Positions 16,851 to 26,765 of a stretch of DNA of 59,233 nucleotides are shown here, piece by piece. The stretch covers positions 1 to 59,233 of the forward strand of contig CATOJE010000001.1 in NCBI GenBank assembly GCA_951800145.1. The letters run 5' to 3'. This DNA is from an uncultured Lachnospiraceae bacterium (GTDB taxonomy: Bacteria; Bacillota; Clostridia; Lachnospirales; Lachnospiraceae). Each line of letters begins with the position of its first letter. Positions within the stretch are counted from its first letter, which is position 1. Position numbers and translations under genes: made by a program. Below the pieces are notes generated by a model, which searched no databases, was not told the DNA's origin, and was given only the letters and a program-made list of their open reading frames with translations.

Positions 16851-17678
16851 TCAATAGTGGTAAAAATTATGCCCCGGAACTCGATCGGCTTCCGGTGGTA
16901 AAGACATATAATCCCCAAACATAATTGTTAAATACCTCTGATAATCACTAATTGCTGAAAATAATCTGCCCTCAAACCAGATTTCCGAATATGATTCGAA
17001 TAAATAATATGGATATAAATCATCAGACGTAAGTTTATGGGGAGGCTTAACAGAATCTGCATATGTTATTTGAGAAGCTGAATAATTATATTTTGTTCTT
17101 ATACGATTCTCCCATTGATTTATCTTTTTTACACCAACTTTTTTGACAATAAATGACATACATCTGTGCAAAAGGGCGGTAACATAATTTTCATTTTCAC
17201 GCACCAGCAAAGAGTACTTTAACATCGAGCAAAAGCTCATACAAATTAAGCTCTGAATTCTTTTCAAACAACTTTCAGCAACTTTATCAATTGGGAATAT
17301 ATCAATACAAATACCCTTTTTTATATCAAGGCTCTCCGTCTCAGCAATATGTGCTGGAATATTCAAGTTAATAATTTTTGCAAAGCTATTCAAATACTGT
17401 GCGTCTGTCAAAAAAGTTTGCAAAAAATATGTCTCGTCAAATTCTTCTTTAAATATGTCACAAAATCTATCGAACTCTTTTCGCGGCATTAATACATCTA
17501 TATCATCGTCCCATGGAATAAATCCTCTATGTCGGACTGCCCCCAGTAATGTTCCGGCTGCTAAAGAATATTTTAGATTATGCTTTTTGCATACTTTGTC
17601 AAACCTAATTAATATGTCTAGCTCTTCCTTTTTCACATACTCTAAATCATAATATATTCTTTCTCTGCTCTTCTCCAT
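16851..17678 (-). CDS. licD: LicD family phosphotransferase
   Basis: A 275-residue LicD-family protein with the family core GTLLGAVRHRGFIPWDDDID (residues about 42-61), whose Asp residues bind the metal. LicD proteins transfer phosphocholine, ribitol phosphate or related groups from CDP/CMP carriers to glycans. In this operon the expected donor is CMP-AEP, so it probably places 2-aminoethylphosphonate on the surface polysaccharide. It sits just before the phnW-pepM run in transcription order but is AT-rich like the flippase gene, so it may belong to the older glycan block. Start ATG 17678 with GGAG eight bases upstream. Confidence 0.88.
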   Translation of the reverse strand: MEKSRERIYYDLEYVKKEELDILIRFDKVCKKHNLKYSLAAGTLLGAVRHRGFIPWDDDIDVLMPRKEFDRFCDIFKEEFDETYFLQTFLTDAQYLNSFAKIINLNIPAHIAETESLDIKKGICIDIFPIDKVAESCLKRIQSLICMSFCSMLKYSLLVRENENYVTALLHRCMSFIVKKVGVKKINQWENRIRTKYNYSASQITYADSVKPPHKLTSDDLYPYYLFESYSEIWFEGRLFSAISDYQRYLTIMFGDYMSLPPEADRVPGHNFYHY

Positions 17679-17679
17679 C

Positions 17680-19101
17680 TTATTTACTCCACTTTCTTTT
17701 TTTATGCAAAAAAAGTTTACTCCACAAAACTACTGTTTTTATTTCCCCCCTATATAAGAAAACGATAACCATAAACAAAAATATTTGATTGAAATTAAAC
17801 ACATATTCATCATGCTTTACAAGTATGACTGCCTGGACAAAGAGTATAGCTACTGATAAAACCATTCGTGTCATGTCAAAGGACATCCCTATAGCTTTTT
17901 GTGCATCCTTTGCGCGAATAAGAAAAACAATAACATACCCTAAGGTTGTGCCGATAGCAATGCCATATAATCCATATAATTTTATCAATATTAAATTTAA
18001 TATTAAATTTGTAATTGCACCAATGAATGTAGTAATAAATGATTTATGAGATTCTACCTTAACCAAATATATAACTCCAGCAAAGGTAGAAAAACAGCTA
18101 AATAATGTTGCTATACTTAAAAAAGGAACATATTTCCATGCTTCAACAAAAGAATCTTCAATCATTAAAATAAATATGGGTTTAACAAACACAATTATGC
18201 AAGATGTACATAGCACTAATAATGCAGATGTCCATTTAAATATGTATGTATAGAATGTTTTACCACTTTTTTGCTCTTCTAATGCAGATAGCTGCCACGC
18301 CTGCATAAAAATAGAATATATTAAATTCAATATTGTAGGTAATTTCATGGAAAGTGAATAAATACCATTCGCTGAACTTCCCATAAAATAATTAATCATA
18401 TACTTATCTCCGGCATTCATCAGCCACCACATTAAATTATTAGGTATTAGCGGTATACTATATAGCAGCATTCTTTTTAGAAAGTTAATGTTTATACTTC
18501 TAAATGAACAATGATGTAAAACATCTCCAGCAATCGTACATTGAATCCCGGCTAACAATTGGGCCAATATTAAAGAATACAGGTATCCATATACCCCGCA
18601 TCGAAATATTAGTAAAAAGATTACATTTGAAAAAACCGTAACAACTGTAATAATCATTCCATTCAGACTGAATGAAATACTTTTTCCTCTTGCCCGCAAA
18701 TATTGTCCAAATATCTGATTATATGAATTAAAGATAAGACAAACAATAAAATACAAAACAAATTCTGATTTATTAAATAAATATTTATAAACAGGTATGC
18801 CGAGAAAAGTAATACACGTCCCCCACATAAAAATAAGCATACTAATAGAAATTGCTTCATCCTTATCAATTTCATATGTTGGCAAAAAGCGTATTATTGA
18901 TTCATAAATAACTAAGGTAGTAAAAGGAAGCATTAAACTTATTGCAGTGGAAAACAAGTCTATATTTCCATAGTCTTCCGTTGACAAATAGTATGTATAT
19001 ATAGGTACAATTAGAAATGTCAGTATTTTGCTTCCAAATGTTCCAACTGCGAAGATCGCTGTATTTTTTGCTAAGTATTTATATTTACTGGTGTTATCCA
19101 T
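17680..19101 (-). CDS. Wzx-type flippase (oligosaccharide exporter)
   Basis: A polytopic MATE/MVF-superfamily protein of 473 residues with about 12-14 hydrophobic helices. The start NTAIFAVGTFGSKILTFLIV and the later LPTILNLIYSIF are typical of Wzx/RfbX flippases that move lipid-linked repeat units across the membrane. The ATG at 19101 is preferred on homology. An in-frame TTG at 19128 would overlap the preceding gene by 20 bases. Neither has a good ribosome binding site, so the start is uncertain. Works with the Wzy-like polymerase encoded at 21926-23233. Confidence 0.87.
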   Translation of the reverse strand: MDNTSKYKYLAKNTAIFAVGTFGSKILTFLIVPIYTYYLSTEDYGNIDLFSTAISLMLPFTTLVIYESIIRFLPTYEIDKDEAISISMLIFMWGTCITFLGIPVYKYLFNKSEFVLYFIVCLIFNSYNQIFGQYLRARGKSISFSLNGMIITVVTVFSNVIFLLIFRCGVYGYLYSLILAQLLAGIQCTIAGDVLHHCSFRSININFLKRMLLYSIPLIPNNLMWWLMNAGDKYMINYFMGSSANGIYSLSMKLPTILNLIYSIFMQAWQLSALEEQKSGKTFYTYIFKWTSALLVLCTSCIIVFVKPIFILMIEDSFVEAWKYVPFLSIATLFSCFSTFAGVIYLVKVESHKSFITTFIGAITNLILNLILIKLYGLYGIAIGTTLGYVIVFLIRAKDAQKAIGMSFDMTRMVLSVAILFVQAVILVKHDEYVFNFNQIFLFMVIVFLYRGEIKTVVLWSKLFLHKKRKWSK

Positions 19102-19108
19102 ATATATT

Positions 19109-20212
19109 CTAAGCCAATACCCTATCAATCAACGTTAAGTGTCCCATGGCTTCCTCCATTTTTTTGTAATTCATATCCGGAGTTTTATTTAAAAGTTCTA
19201 TAGCAGCCTCTATACTTATATTATCTCCTTCCTTTATGTTCCACCTGTATCCTACATAATCAAAATCCTCTAGCATATCCGAGATTTTATTACTATATAT
19301 AACCGGAATAAAGGGAATTCTTAGTGCTATAGCAAGAATGTTTGCATGAAATCGTGTACATACCATCGCTGATATGTCTGAAAAAAATCGTATTGAATCT
19401 TCTACATTAGTATGATTAAATATCTCAATCTCATGTTGTAAAAAGCCACCCTTATCTATAATTAGTTTACAAGCATCTAAATCTCCCTCATTCTCGCAAA
19501 AAGAGAGTAAAACTATTGCATATTTTTCATATTTTTTTCTTATAGCCTTGATTAAACTAACTATCCCGGTTATGTATTTATCTTTGTTATCTCTAATACC
19601 TTTATTATTTAAACTAATCACAGATATTCCAACTCTTTTTCTACAGCTTTTTATATGTGTAAAGGGTATATTAAATACAATATCAGGATAGCATTTCACA
19701 TTATTCAAGCACGAAAACATTTTATAAGATGTCAGATCCCTAAATATAACTATATCATAGTTTTTAAAAAGTTCTTGATGCTTAGCATGAAATTCTGTAG
19801 TAAAAAAGGGGCCAAAATTGCTATTAACAATCATATTATAATCACAATGATTCACTATATATTCAGCATCTCTGATCTTATTAATCCAAGATTTAGGAGT
19901 AACTTGCATAAAGATCGATCCGCCCAGTTCCAAATTAACATCATATTTTTTGCTTTTAAATTCCTTTATAATCTGGATTTTAGGCACATTAAAATAGGAT
20001 ATAAATTTATTAAACATTCTCCTAAGCACATCATTTTTATAAGGTGTAATAGATTTTATAATATGAAGATTTGAACACTTACATGCAACATCATATAAAT
20101 TATTTGTATTGCTCACAAAAAAATCATGATTCGGGTATCTTTCACATATTAGTTTAATCATTAAGTCGTCGCCTAAATTATTATTTAAATACGAGGATAA
20201 ATAAATTTTCAT
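19109..20212 (-). CDS. polysaccharide pyruvyl transferase family protein
   Basis: A 367-residue CsaB/WcaK-like protein. The N-terminus YLNNNLGDDLM and the C-terminal CTRFHANILAIA are the two family signatures; the Arg-His of the latter belongs to the active site. Members add ketal-linked pyruvate to sugars, though many homologues act as phosphate or glycosyl transferases. If active, it would give the glycan a second acidic substituent beside the AEP group. Start ATG at 20212 with only a weak AGAGTG upstream. Confidence 0.83.
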   Translation of the reverse strand: MKIYLSSYLNNNLGDDLMIKLICERYPNHDFFVSNTNNLYDVACKCSNLHIIKSITPYKNDVLRRMFNKFISYFNVPKIQIIKEFKSKKYDVNLELGGSIFMQVTPKSWINKIRDAEYIVNHCDYNMIVNSNFGPFFTTEFHAKHQELFKNYDIVIFRDLTSYKMFSCLNNVKCYPDIVFNIPFTHIKSCRKRVGISVISLNNKGIRDNKDKYITGIVSLIKAIRKKYEKYAIVLLSFCENEGDLDACKLIIDKGGFLQHEIEIFNHTNVEDSIRFFSDISAMVCTRFHANILAIALRIPFIPVIYSNKISDMLEDFDYVGYRWNIKEGDNISIEAAIELLNKTPDMNYKKMEEAMGHLTLIDRVLA

Positions 20213-20225
20213 ATATTACACTCTT

Positions 20226-21260
20226 TTATTGTAAGATAAAATATCTCAATTTTGCCACAATGATTAATAATAAGACAAGCTTATATTTCATCAAATAGAA
20301 ATAACTTTTTTGCATCCATGGCAATTTACTTATTGGATATGTTTCCAAGACTTGCAGTAATTGTTGATCTTCCAAAATTTTTCGAATTTCTTTCTCAGTA
20401 TTTTTAAAATTTTTAATTCCGCACCATCTGGATTTTTCAACTATTGTTACTCTGATGTTTGCTAAAAATCTTCTCGTTGCACGAAGCTTTTCTTCCTGAT
20501 TTTCAGAATATTCTAACAGCTTTGCATATAATTCTTTAAACATGAAATACCGTTTAGAATTCTGTTTAAGTGAAAAGGAACATGGATTATCATGGCAATA
20601 ATGATAAAATATCTTATTAACCATGCAGATTCGGTCGCATCGGTTTAAATAGTCCAAATTAAATAATAAGTCCTCAGAGTTTACTAACCGCTCAGAAACA
20701 AACCGAAGATTGTACTTCATAATTATAGTTCGCCTAAATATTGATCTACATACAGACATACCTAAGAAGCTATCATATTTATCTGTTGGAAGGCCTCCTA
20801 ATAGCAGTGATTTTATATAAGATTTTGCCTTTGCTGTATCAGCTATAACGCAATCTTTATACTGCTTAACAAAATCTGATTTTAAAAATGTTTCGCCCTC
20901 CATATAGCTATATGACCAATCGCTTTTTGTTTCCTTAGCATAATCATATAGACACCTGAACATATTGGGTTCAACATAGTCGTCTGCATCTACAAATCCT
21001 ATGTATTCTCCGCTAGCATGCTCTATTCCTACATTTCTAGCTATCCCCTGTCCCTCGTTCTCTTTTGAAATTATAGTTACACTATCATACTTTTCTAAAA
21101 ATTCTTTGCATATCTTTTCAGTATTATCCGTAGATCCATCATTCACAATTACGATTTCTACCTCTATGCCTTTTTGCATAATCAAACTATTTAAACATCT
21201 ACTTATATATTTTTCAGCATTAAATGCTGGTATTATTACACTAACCGCATATGTTTTCAT
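20226..21260 (-). CDS. glycosyltransferase family 2
   Basis: A 344-residue GT-A enzyme. VSVIIPAFNAEKYI, VNDGSTDNT, GQGIARNVGI and the metal motif FVDADDYVEP are all present. A short hydrophobic C-terminus (about 325-340) suggests membrane association. It adds a sugar to the repeat unit inside the cell; sugar and linkage cannot be told. The gene overlaps the start of GT2 coding with the end of the acyltransferase gene by 20 bases, so they are likely translated together. Confidence 0.9.
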   Translation of the reverse strand: MKTYAVSVIIPAFNAEKYISRCLNSLIMQKGIEVEIVIVNDGSTDNTEKICKEFLEKYDSVTIISKENEGQGIARNVGIEHASGEYIGFVDADDYVEPNMFRCLYDYAKETKSDWSYSYMEGETFLKSDFVKQYKDCVIADTAKAKSYIKSLLLGGLPTDKYDSFLGMSVCRSIFRRTIIMKYNLRFVSERLVNSEDLLFNLDYLNRCDRICMVNKIFYHYCHDNPCSFSLKQNSKRYFMFKELYAKLLEYSENQEEKLRATRRFLANIRVTIVEKSRWCGIKNFKNTEKEIRKILEDQQLLQVLETYPISKLPWMQKSYFYLMKYKLVLLLIIVAKLRYFILQ

Positions 21261-21960
21261 TTTCTATGGCCTTTTCACAAAATAGTTCATATGACTGATA
21301 TCTTGGTTCTGATTTACTGTATTTCTTTAGAGATATATTTGCATTACCACCATATAGCATTTTTTTCTCAAAATATTTATTAAAAGGAATATCTCTATTT
21401 TGAAATAGCCAAAAAAACTCAGCTAATTCTTTTTCAGGTGGAAATGTCCCATACCGCTCATAATAGGAACAAACTAATTCTCTCGCTTCCTGTTCTTCAA
21501 GTTGCTTCCTCTTGCTATAGTACTCCTCTAAGGAACAAATTACCTTGCAAGGATTTCCTGCTGCTACGGAATTTTCGGGAATATCTTTACAGACTAAGCT
21601 TCCAGCGCCAATAATGCTATTTTTCCCTATAGTTACTCCCTTTAAGATAATAGTATTTACACCAATAAAGCAGTTATCTTCAATTACAACTCGTCCAGCG
21701 GACCCAATAATATCCCCATATACAATTTTTAATACGCTCCAGTCAAATCCATGAGTTAAGATAACAACACCTTCTGTAATGGTTACATTCTTCCCGATTT
21801 CAATTAAATATGGACGAGTCTCATCAATTAAAATTTTATTAGGAGTAACAAAGTAAACATCATTTTCCACTTTTGCTCCAATTTCGTTTAAATACTTGAT
21901 ATATGTCTTCGAGCTATACTTATGCCTATAAATAACTCTTTTTACAATTTCTTTGATCAT
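21241..21960 (-). CDS. LbH-fold acetyl/acyltransferase
   Basis: A 239-residue left-handed beta-helix transferase. Hexapeptide repeats run from about 50 to 145 (for example IGVNTIILKGVTIGKNSIIG, then AAGNPCKVI), with the catalytic His in LTHGFDWS. The C-terminal 90 residues are a helical extension rich in Lys/Glu. It should O- or N-acetylate a sugar of the repeat unit. Its N-terminus overlaps the 3-prime end of the polymerase gene by 35 bases. Confidence 0.87.
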   Translation of the reverse strand: MIKEIVKRVIYRHKYSSKTYIKYLNEIGAKVENDVYFVTPNKILIDETRPYLIEIGKNVTITEGVVILTHGFDWSVLKIVYGDIIGSAGRVVIEDNCFIGVNTIILKGVTIGKNSIIGAGSLVCKDIPENSVAAGNPCKVICSLEEYYSKRKQLEEQEARELVCSYYERYGTFPPEKELAEFFWLFQNRDIPFNKYFEKKMLYGGNANISLKKYSKSEPRYQSYELFCEKAIENENICG

Positions 21961-23233
21961 ATTTTACTTCCTTAGATAAAGATATCGCTATCACTGTATA
22001 AAACAAATATCCACTACTTTCAATTCTTAACGCTGAATTGTAAATATTGATTATAATTCCTACTATTGCTGTAATTCCAGCTATCAATAAGTAATAACTT
22101 TTTTCAGGATATCGATCTAATAATTTCTTGCACTTTATAAATATTAAAAGGTATAGTCCTAAAAATAATAATACCCCTAATAATCCATTTTCTATAAGAA
22201 CATGAGGATATAAGTATCCTGAAATAGCAATTCCCCCATATCTTTTATGTAATGCACTTTCAAAAAATACCGAGTATTCAAACGACCCTGTCCCTAAACC
22301 AAATAATAGCTTCCATAAATCAATTAAAAAGTATTCTATAACAATGCTATAAGCGGTAAGTCTATTCGATATCGGTATCCCATTAATGTATAACACCTTT
22401 GACGAGTTATATGATCTCGTTAAATAATCTAATAAAATATCAACCTGAAAAAACTTCCGAAATCCTGGATAGAAAGTGCTTAATATTTGATACCCAATTA
22501 TCGTTAGAGTTAAGCCAAATAGTAATATACCTAAGCACTTTTTAACAATGGATATCGAAACCTTTTTATCATTTACTAAAACGAATAAAATAAGTATGAT
22601 TGCTATAAGCTCTACAAAATAAAATTTTATTTCATTTACAGCACAGGTAATGCATATTATACTCAAAAAAAATCCCGTTTTTAATATACCACGTCTTTTA
22701 GAAAAAAAGGCAGCTATATTTTCAGAAGTTAAAATAACACATATTGTATTGATGGCTGAATTACCACCTGAATACGTTCCAAAAAATCCATTTAAATAGT
22801 CGTCACGTATTCCAAGATAAATATATTGATATAACATAACAAACAAATTTATAATAATAAAATAGTTTAAGTTTTTAAATATTTTATCTATTGCTTTTAA
22901 GTCTAAAAATTTTGATGCAATTATTATCCAAACAAAGAATCTTCCATGATTTCGTATTCCCCACAAAATTAATACGAATGATATTCCGTTTATGGCTGAA
23001 ACTATTATTCCTGTTACAAAAAACAATAACATAAAGCAAACAACTTTAATATCGTCAATGCTCCAATATTGATTGCCTATTAATTTGATCAGCAATATAA
23101 GTGTAATTACGTCTGTTACATAGTTAAAGTATGTTGGAAAGTTTAAATCTGATATTAAGAATTTAACAATTATGTTATAGTACAGCTGAAATTCTATAAG
23201 TCCAACAGCTGACATTTTACTCCTATAAAACAT
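21926..23233 (-). CDS. Wzy-like O-antigen/capsule polymerase
   Basis: A 435-residue membrane protein with about 11 hydrophobic segments and a large outside loop around residues 250-345. That loop holds LFGLGTGSFEYS and YPHVLIENGLLG, the pattern of Wzy/WaaL-type polymerases, where a His in the second motif is usual. It joins repeat units delivered by the flippase. Low overall similarity between Wzy proteins means the call rests on topology, these motifs and context. Confidence 0.82.
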   Translation of the reverse strand: MFYRSKMSAVGLIEFQLYYNIIVKFLISDLNFPTYFNYVTDVITLILLIKLIGNQYWSIDDIKVVCFMLLFFVTGIIVSAINGISFVLILWGIRNHGRFFVWIIIASKFLDLKAIDKIFKNLNYFIIINLFVMLYQYIYLGIRDDYLNGFFGTYSGGNSAINTICVILTSENIAAFFSKRRGILKTGFFLSIICITCAVNEIKFYFVELIAIILILFVLVNDKKVSISIVKKCLGILLFGLTLTIIGYQILSTFYPGFRKFFQVDILLDYLTRSYNSSKVLYINGIPISNRLTAYSIVIEYFLIDLWKLLFGLGTGSFEYSVFFESALHKRYGGIAISGYLYPHVLIENGLLGVLLFLGLYLLIFIKCKKLLDRYPEKSYYLLIAGITAIVGIIINIYNSALRIESSGYLFYTVIAISLSKEVKYDQRNCKKSYL

Positions 23234-23240
23234 CTTTAGT

Positions 23241-25532
23241 CTACCGAAACTCTTTCTTAATAATTTTAATTATTTCTTCTGAAATGCTATCAGCATCATA
23301 CTTTTTTGCAAACTTAACACACTTATCTTTTAATTGATCTTTTTCCTTTACACTTCTACATATTCCATCAATAAAAGCAGCTTTATTTAGTTCCTTTACT
23401 AAAATCCCAGTCTCGCCAGGAATAACTAAGTTACGAACTCCAATGACATCAAACCCTACAACCGGAAGGCCTGCTGCAAGAGCCTCTAATACTGAAAGAG
23501 AAACTCCCTCTCCTTTCGATGGAAATAAAAAAACATCACTCTTACTCAATTCTTTTACTATTTCTACATGATCCTTTCTGCCTAATAATTTTATAAATTG
23601 CTCTGCTCTTGCTTTATTTATTTTACTCAGAATATTTTTATAATCTGGTCCATCTCCTATTATCACAAGAATACTATTAGGATTCATTTTATAATAGTCT
23701 ATAAATGAATCAACTAATAAATCCACATTCTTCCATGCATCTATTCTTCCTGTATAAATAAATCTTAATTCCTTTTCTTTCTGTTTCTTACATGCAGCAA
23801 TTCCTTTATAATCGATAGGGCTTCCTATGGAATAAAAAACTTTTTTGTTAAATATTTTTTTATTTTTGTGCAATTCTAATTCTTCTTCACTAGACACAAA
23901 AAAAGTTACGTTTGCTAAAAGTTGTGCAAAAGTATATCCGATATTTAAGATTCGTATAAATCCGCTATTTTTTTTGTAAGACAACCCATGTTGATGATGA
24001 ACGACAAATTTTTGAGGGTAACATATTTTTATAGCTATCGTTGTTGCAGATGTATGAGAGTAAATAATATCATATTGTTTAAACTGTTTTCGATGCTTTA
24101 AAATGCCGAAAAAGCTTCTTATAAAATTAGGTATAATTTTATTATTAGCTTTAATATTCGTATATATAAATATCCTTTTTCCTAAAACACTAAAGGGGGC
24201 ATTATCTCCTTCGACCTTCCCTCCCCATATATCTACTGACCAATTTTTTTCTTTGACAAATGAAGGTAATAAATTCTTTACATAGTTTAGCATCCCTCCC
24301 ATAGGCCAATTTTTATAATTCGATAAATAGATGTCTTCTATTATGATTCCGCTTCCTTCCCTTAAAATATCTTTCGCTCCTACTGTATCGCTTATAATAA
24401 CAGGGACTCCATGACAAATTGCTTCAAGCACTGTAAAACCAAATGTTTCATACCATACACTTGGAACAATCAGCACATCTGTGTTTAAAAAAATATTCTT
24501 CAGCTCATTATAACTATATCTATCGTGAATATTCATATAAGGTTTCTTTTCATTTAAATTAAAATGTATATCCAAGCAAAAATTTTGCTTCTCTAACCAA
24601 AGCTTATCCAATGCTGACACCAATAAATAAAATCCCTTACCTCCACTTTGTGACCCCATATATCTAATTTTTATTTTCTTATCAGAAAATGTTTTTTTAA
24701 TTCTATTATCTACTATATTCAAATGACTAATATTAATAACAGTGCAAGTGTGCTTACCAAAATATTGCTCATATATCATTTGTGTTACAGAACTATTAAA
24801 ATGAATAATATCCATCATTTTTAAAAGTGAAAAATAATAGCTGCGTAACTTCTTATATTCCAAACTTGTATTCCTTGATTTACCATTTCTCTGTATACCC
24901 GCCAGATATTGCTTTCTATGCTCTTGCCGGATTTTTTTTATGATTGCAATATCTTTTAATTTTCGGTATATGGGCGTCTGCAATATTTTAATTTTTTTCA
25001 TAGATAATGCTGTGCTGTTACATTGGCTGCAATTTTCGCAGGATATAACAGATGAACAAATCTCTCCTTGAGAAAACATCGTCACCTTAGGACAAATTGG
25101 AAAAAAATCATGTGCTGAAAATACAATCCGTATATTCCTATCCTTTGCAATGGATAAAAAACTTTTATGTATTCCCATTAGAGTATGCATATGGATGACA
25201 TCTGGTTTGAAATCATCAAACAGTTTTCTGTAAACTTTCGTATCAACATTTTTCATAAACAATTCAAATTTATTAATTCCCTCGTCAAAAGGAATTGGTA
25301 ATGGATTAACTATTTCATAGCTTTGGATAAATATTTCATTACAGCTACTTTTTATTAATCCACAATCTAAAATTGATACATGCTGATTAATTAGTCTCAT
25401 TCTGCCTGGCCACAGTAATGCCACCTGATGTCCCTTTTTGCTCTGCTGTATCATTAAATCGATATTAAATTTTGTCATTCCACCACTTCTATACGGAGGA
25501 AATCCTAATGCATAGTGTAATATTCTCATCAT
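23241..25532 (-). CDS. fused tandem GT4 glycosyltransferases
   Basis: A 763-residue protein with two GT-B units. Residues 1-397 are a GT4 with LHYALGFPPYRSGGM, a cysteine-rich loop (146-171, five Cys) and the E-x7-E region YETFGFTVLEA, but the terminal helices that normally follow GSGIII are missing. Residues 398-763 are a second, full-length GT4 starting IYLSNYKNWPMGGML, with GRIDAWKN and GEGVSLSVLEALAAGLP. The switch is abrupt, at about base 24335, with no stop or frameshift. Such a join suggests an in-frame deletion that merged two adjacent genes, or a stable bifunctional enzyme. Each unit would add one sugar to the repeat unit. Confidence 0.85.
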   Translation of the reverse strand: MMRILHYALGFPPYRSGGMTKFNIDLMIQQSKKGHQVALLWPGRMRLINQHVSILDCGLIKSSCNEIFIQSYEIVNPLPIPFDEGINKFELFMKNVDTKVYRKLFDDFKPDVIHMHTLMGIHKSFLSIAKDRNIRIVFSAHDFFPICPKVTMFSQGEICSSVISCENCSQCNSTALSMKKIKILQTPIYRKLKDIAIIKKIRQEHRKQYLAGIQRNGKSRNTSLEYKKLRSYYFSLLKMMDIIHFNSSVTQMIYEQYFGKHTCTVINISHLNIVDNRIKKTFSDKKIKIRYMGSQSGGKGFYLLVSALDKLWLEKQNFCLDIHFNLNEKKPYMNIHDRYSYNELKNIFLNTDVLIVPSVWYETFGFTVLEAICHGVPVIISDTVGAKDILREGSGIIIEDIYLSNYKNWPMGGMLNYVKNLLPSFVKEKNWSVDIWGGKVEGDNAPFSVLGKRIFIYTNIKANNKIIPNFIRSFFGILKHRKQFKQYDIIYSHTSATTIAIKICYPQKFVVHHQHGLSYKKNSGFIRILNIGYTFAQLLANVTFFVSSEEELELHKNKKIFNKKVFYSIGSPIDYKGIAACKKQKEKELRFIYTGRIDAWKNVDLLVDSFIDYYKMNPNSILVIIGDGPDYKNILSKINKARAEQFIKLLGRKDHVEIVKELSKSDVFLFPSKGEGVSLSVLEALAAGLPVVGFDVIGVRNLVIPGETGILVKELNKAAFIDGICRSVKEKDQLKDKCVKFAKKYDADSISEEIIKIIKKEFR

Positions 25533-25569
25533 AGCCTCATACTTTAAAGTAAACTATTTATGTATCCAA

Positions 25570-26736
25570 CTATAATATATTTTTTAAAAATAGCATTTTG
25601 TATTCCATTGCTATCTTTTCCCATATGTAATGTTCTTTAATACGTTTTTTGGCTTGTATTTCAAGTTTTTTTCTTTCTTCTAACGTTATAGATTCTGCTT
25701 TATTTATTAATGAAGTCAAACTTCCCTTTTCTTTATTCCAATATAATGCACTGTCTTTTGCCACCTCCCGGTTAAACCCCACATCTAATAATAAGCTCAG
25801 TTTTGTACTTCCCAGTGCTTCTAGCAATGAAGGATTCGTTCCTCCAACAGAATGTCCATGCAAATATCCATATGCATTTTCCCGAATTTTTTTCAATAAT
25901 TCCTGGTCATAAACGGTTCCTACAAATTTAATTCTTTTATTCTCTCTAAAATGTAATCTTCTCTCTAGCTGCTGCAAAAATTTTTCGTCCGCTGTTGTAA
26001 TAATGGCAAGATCTCTCTCTGACTTTGAATTCATAAATTCCTGAATCATAATTTCAAAATTATTTTCTGGAACAAATCTGCCTACAATCAGATAATATCC
26101 GTCCGCCTTTAATCCATTCTCATTCATCCATCCTACATACGCTTCATCATCATCCTTCAATTTGGATGGCTTTACTTCAGCTCCGTAGGCAATAAAGGTT
26201 GTTTTTGGTTTGTACTCCTGATACTCCTTTTGAATATATCTTTCAATATTTCTACTATCACAAATAAGTAGATCTGCATGTTTTACCATCATACCTTCAG
26301 ATTTTTTCCAATACCAGCGCACCGGCTTTGACCATTTTGCTCTCATCCATTCATGTCCATCTGGATTAACATACAGTTCCCCGTTCAAGCGATGAATTCT
26401 CCTCTGAAAATATGCAGCAAACGGTCCAATCCTGCAAGCCAATACATAAATGATCGACTTTTGTATTTGCTTTTCTTCAATATATTCGCAGCACTGTTTC
26501 AATGCCAAAGCGTCATAATAAATTGCCTGTGCTGATCCTATATTTGGAACCTTCAGTTGAAAGCATCTGGCATTGTTGTATTCGAATTCCCTTTTCTCTT
26601 TGCCTTTGCATGCGATATGATACTGGATATTCGAATTATCTTGGTGGTATTCTGTCAATTTATCCACAAATGTTTCATATCCTCCGTATCGCCCCGGAAT
26701 CCCTTTTGAACCAATGATAAAAACATGCCGCTTCAT
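25570..26736 (-). CDS. DUF1972 glycosyltransferase (rhamnosyltransferase-like)
   Basis: A 388-residue GT4-type enzyme with the DUF1972 N-terminus VFIIGSKGIPGRYGGYETFV, typical of Cps2T/RgpA-like beta-1,4-L-rhamnosyltransferases that act on the first sugar of Gram-positive polysaccharides. YVNPDGHEW follows, and GHSVGGTNPSLLEALGS is the donor-binding loop. As the first glycosyltransferase of the operon it probably adds the second sugar. No priming sugar-phosphate transferase of the WbaP/WecA type is seen in the window, so priming must be encoded elsewhere. Confidence 0.85.
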   Translation of the reverse strand: MKRHVFIIGSKGIPGRYGGYETFVDKLTEYHQDNSNIQYHIACKGKEKREFEYNNARCFQLKVPNIGSAQAIYYDALALKQCCEYIEEKQIQKSIIYVLACRIGPFAAYFQRRIHRLNGELYVNPDGHEWMRAKWSKPVRWYWKKSEGMMVKHADLLICDSRNIERYIQKEYQEYKPKTTFIAYGAEVKPSKLKDDDEAYVGWMNENGLKADGYYLIVGRFVPENNFEIMIQEFMNSKSERDLAIITTADEKFLQQLERRLHFRENKRIKFVGTVYDQELLKKIRENAYGYLHGHSVGGTNPSLLEALGSTKLSLLLDVGFNREVAKDSALYWNKEKGSLTSLINKAESITLEERKKLEIQAKKRIKEHYIWEKIAMEYKMLFLKNIL

Positions 26737-26765
26737 CCCTATTCACATTCCCTTCCGTCCCATCC

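Noticed and set aside
16851-17678. LicD as a phosphocholine transferase
   Set aside because: No choline kinase or choline transporter gene is in the operon, whereas a full AEP pathway is.
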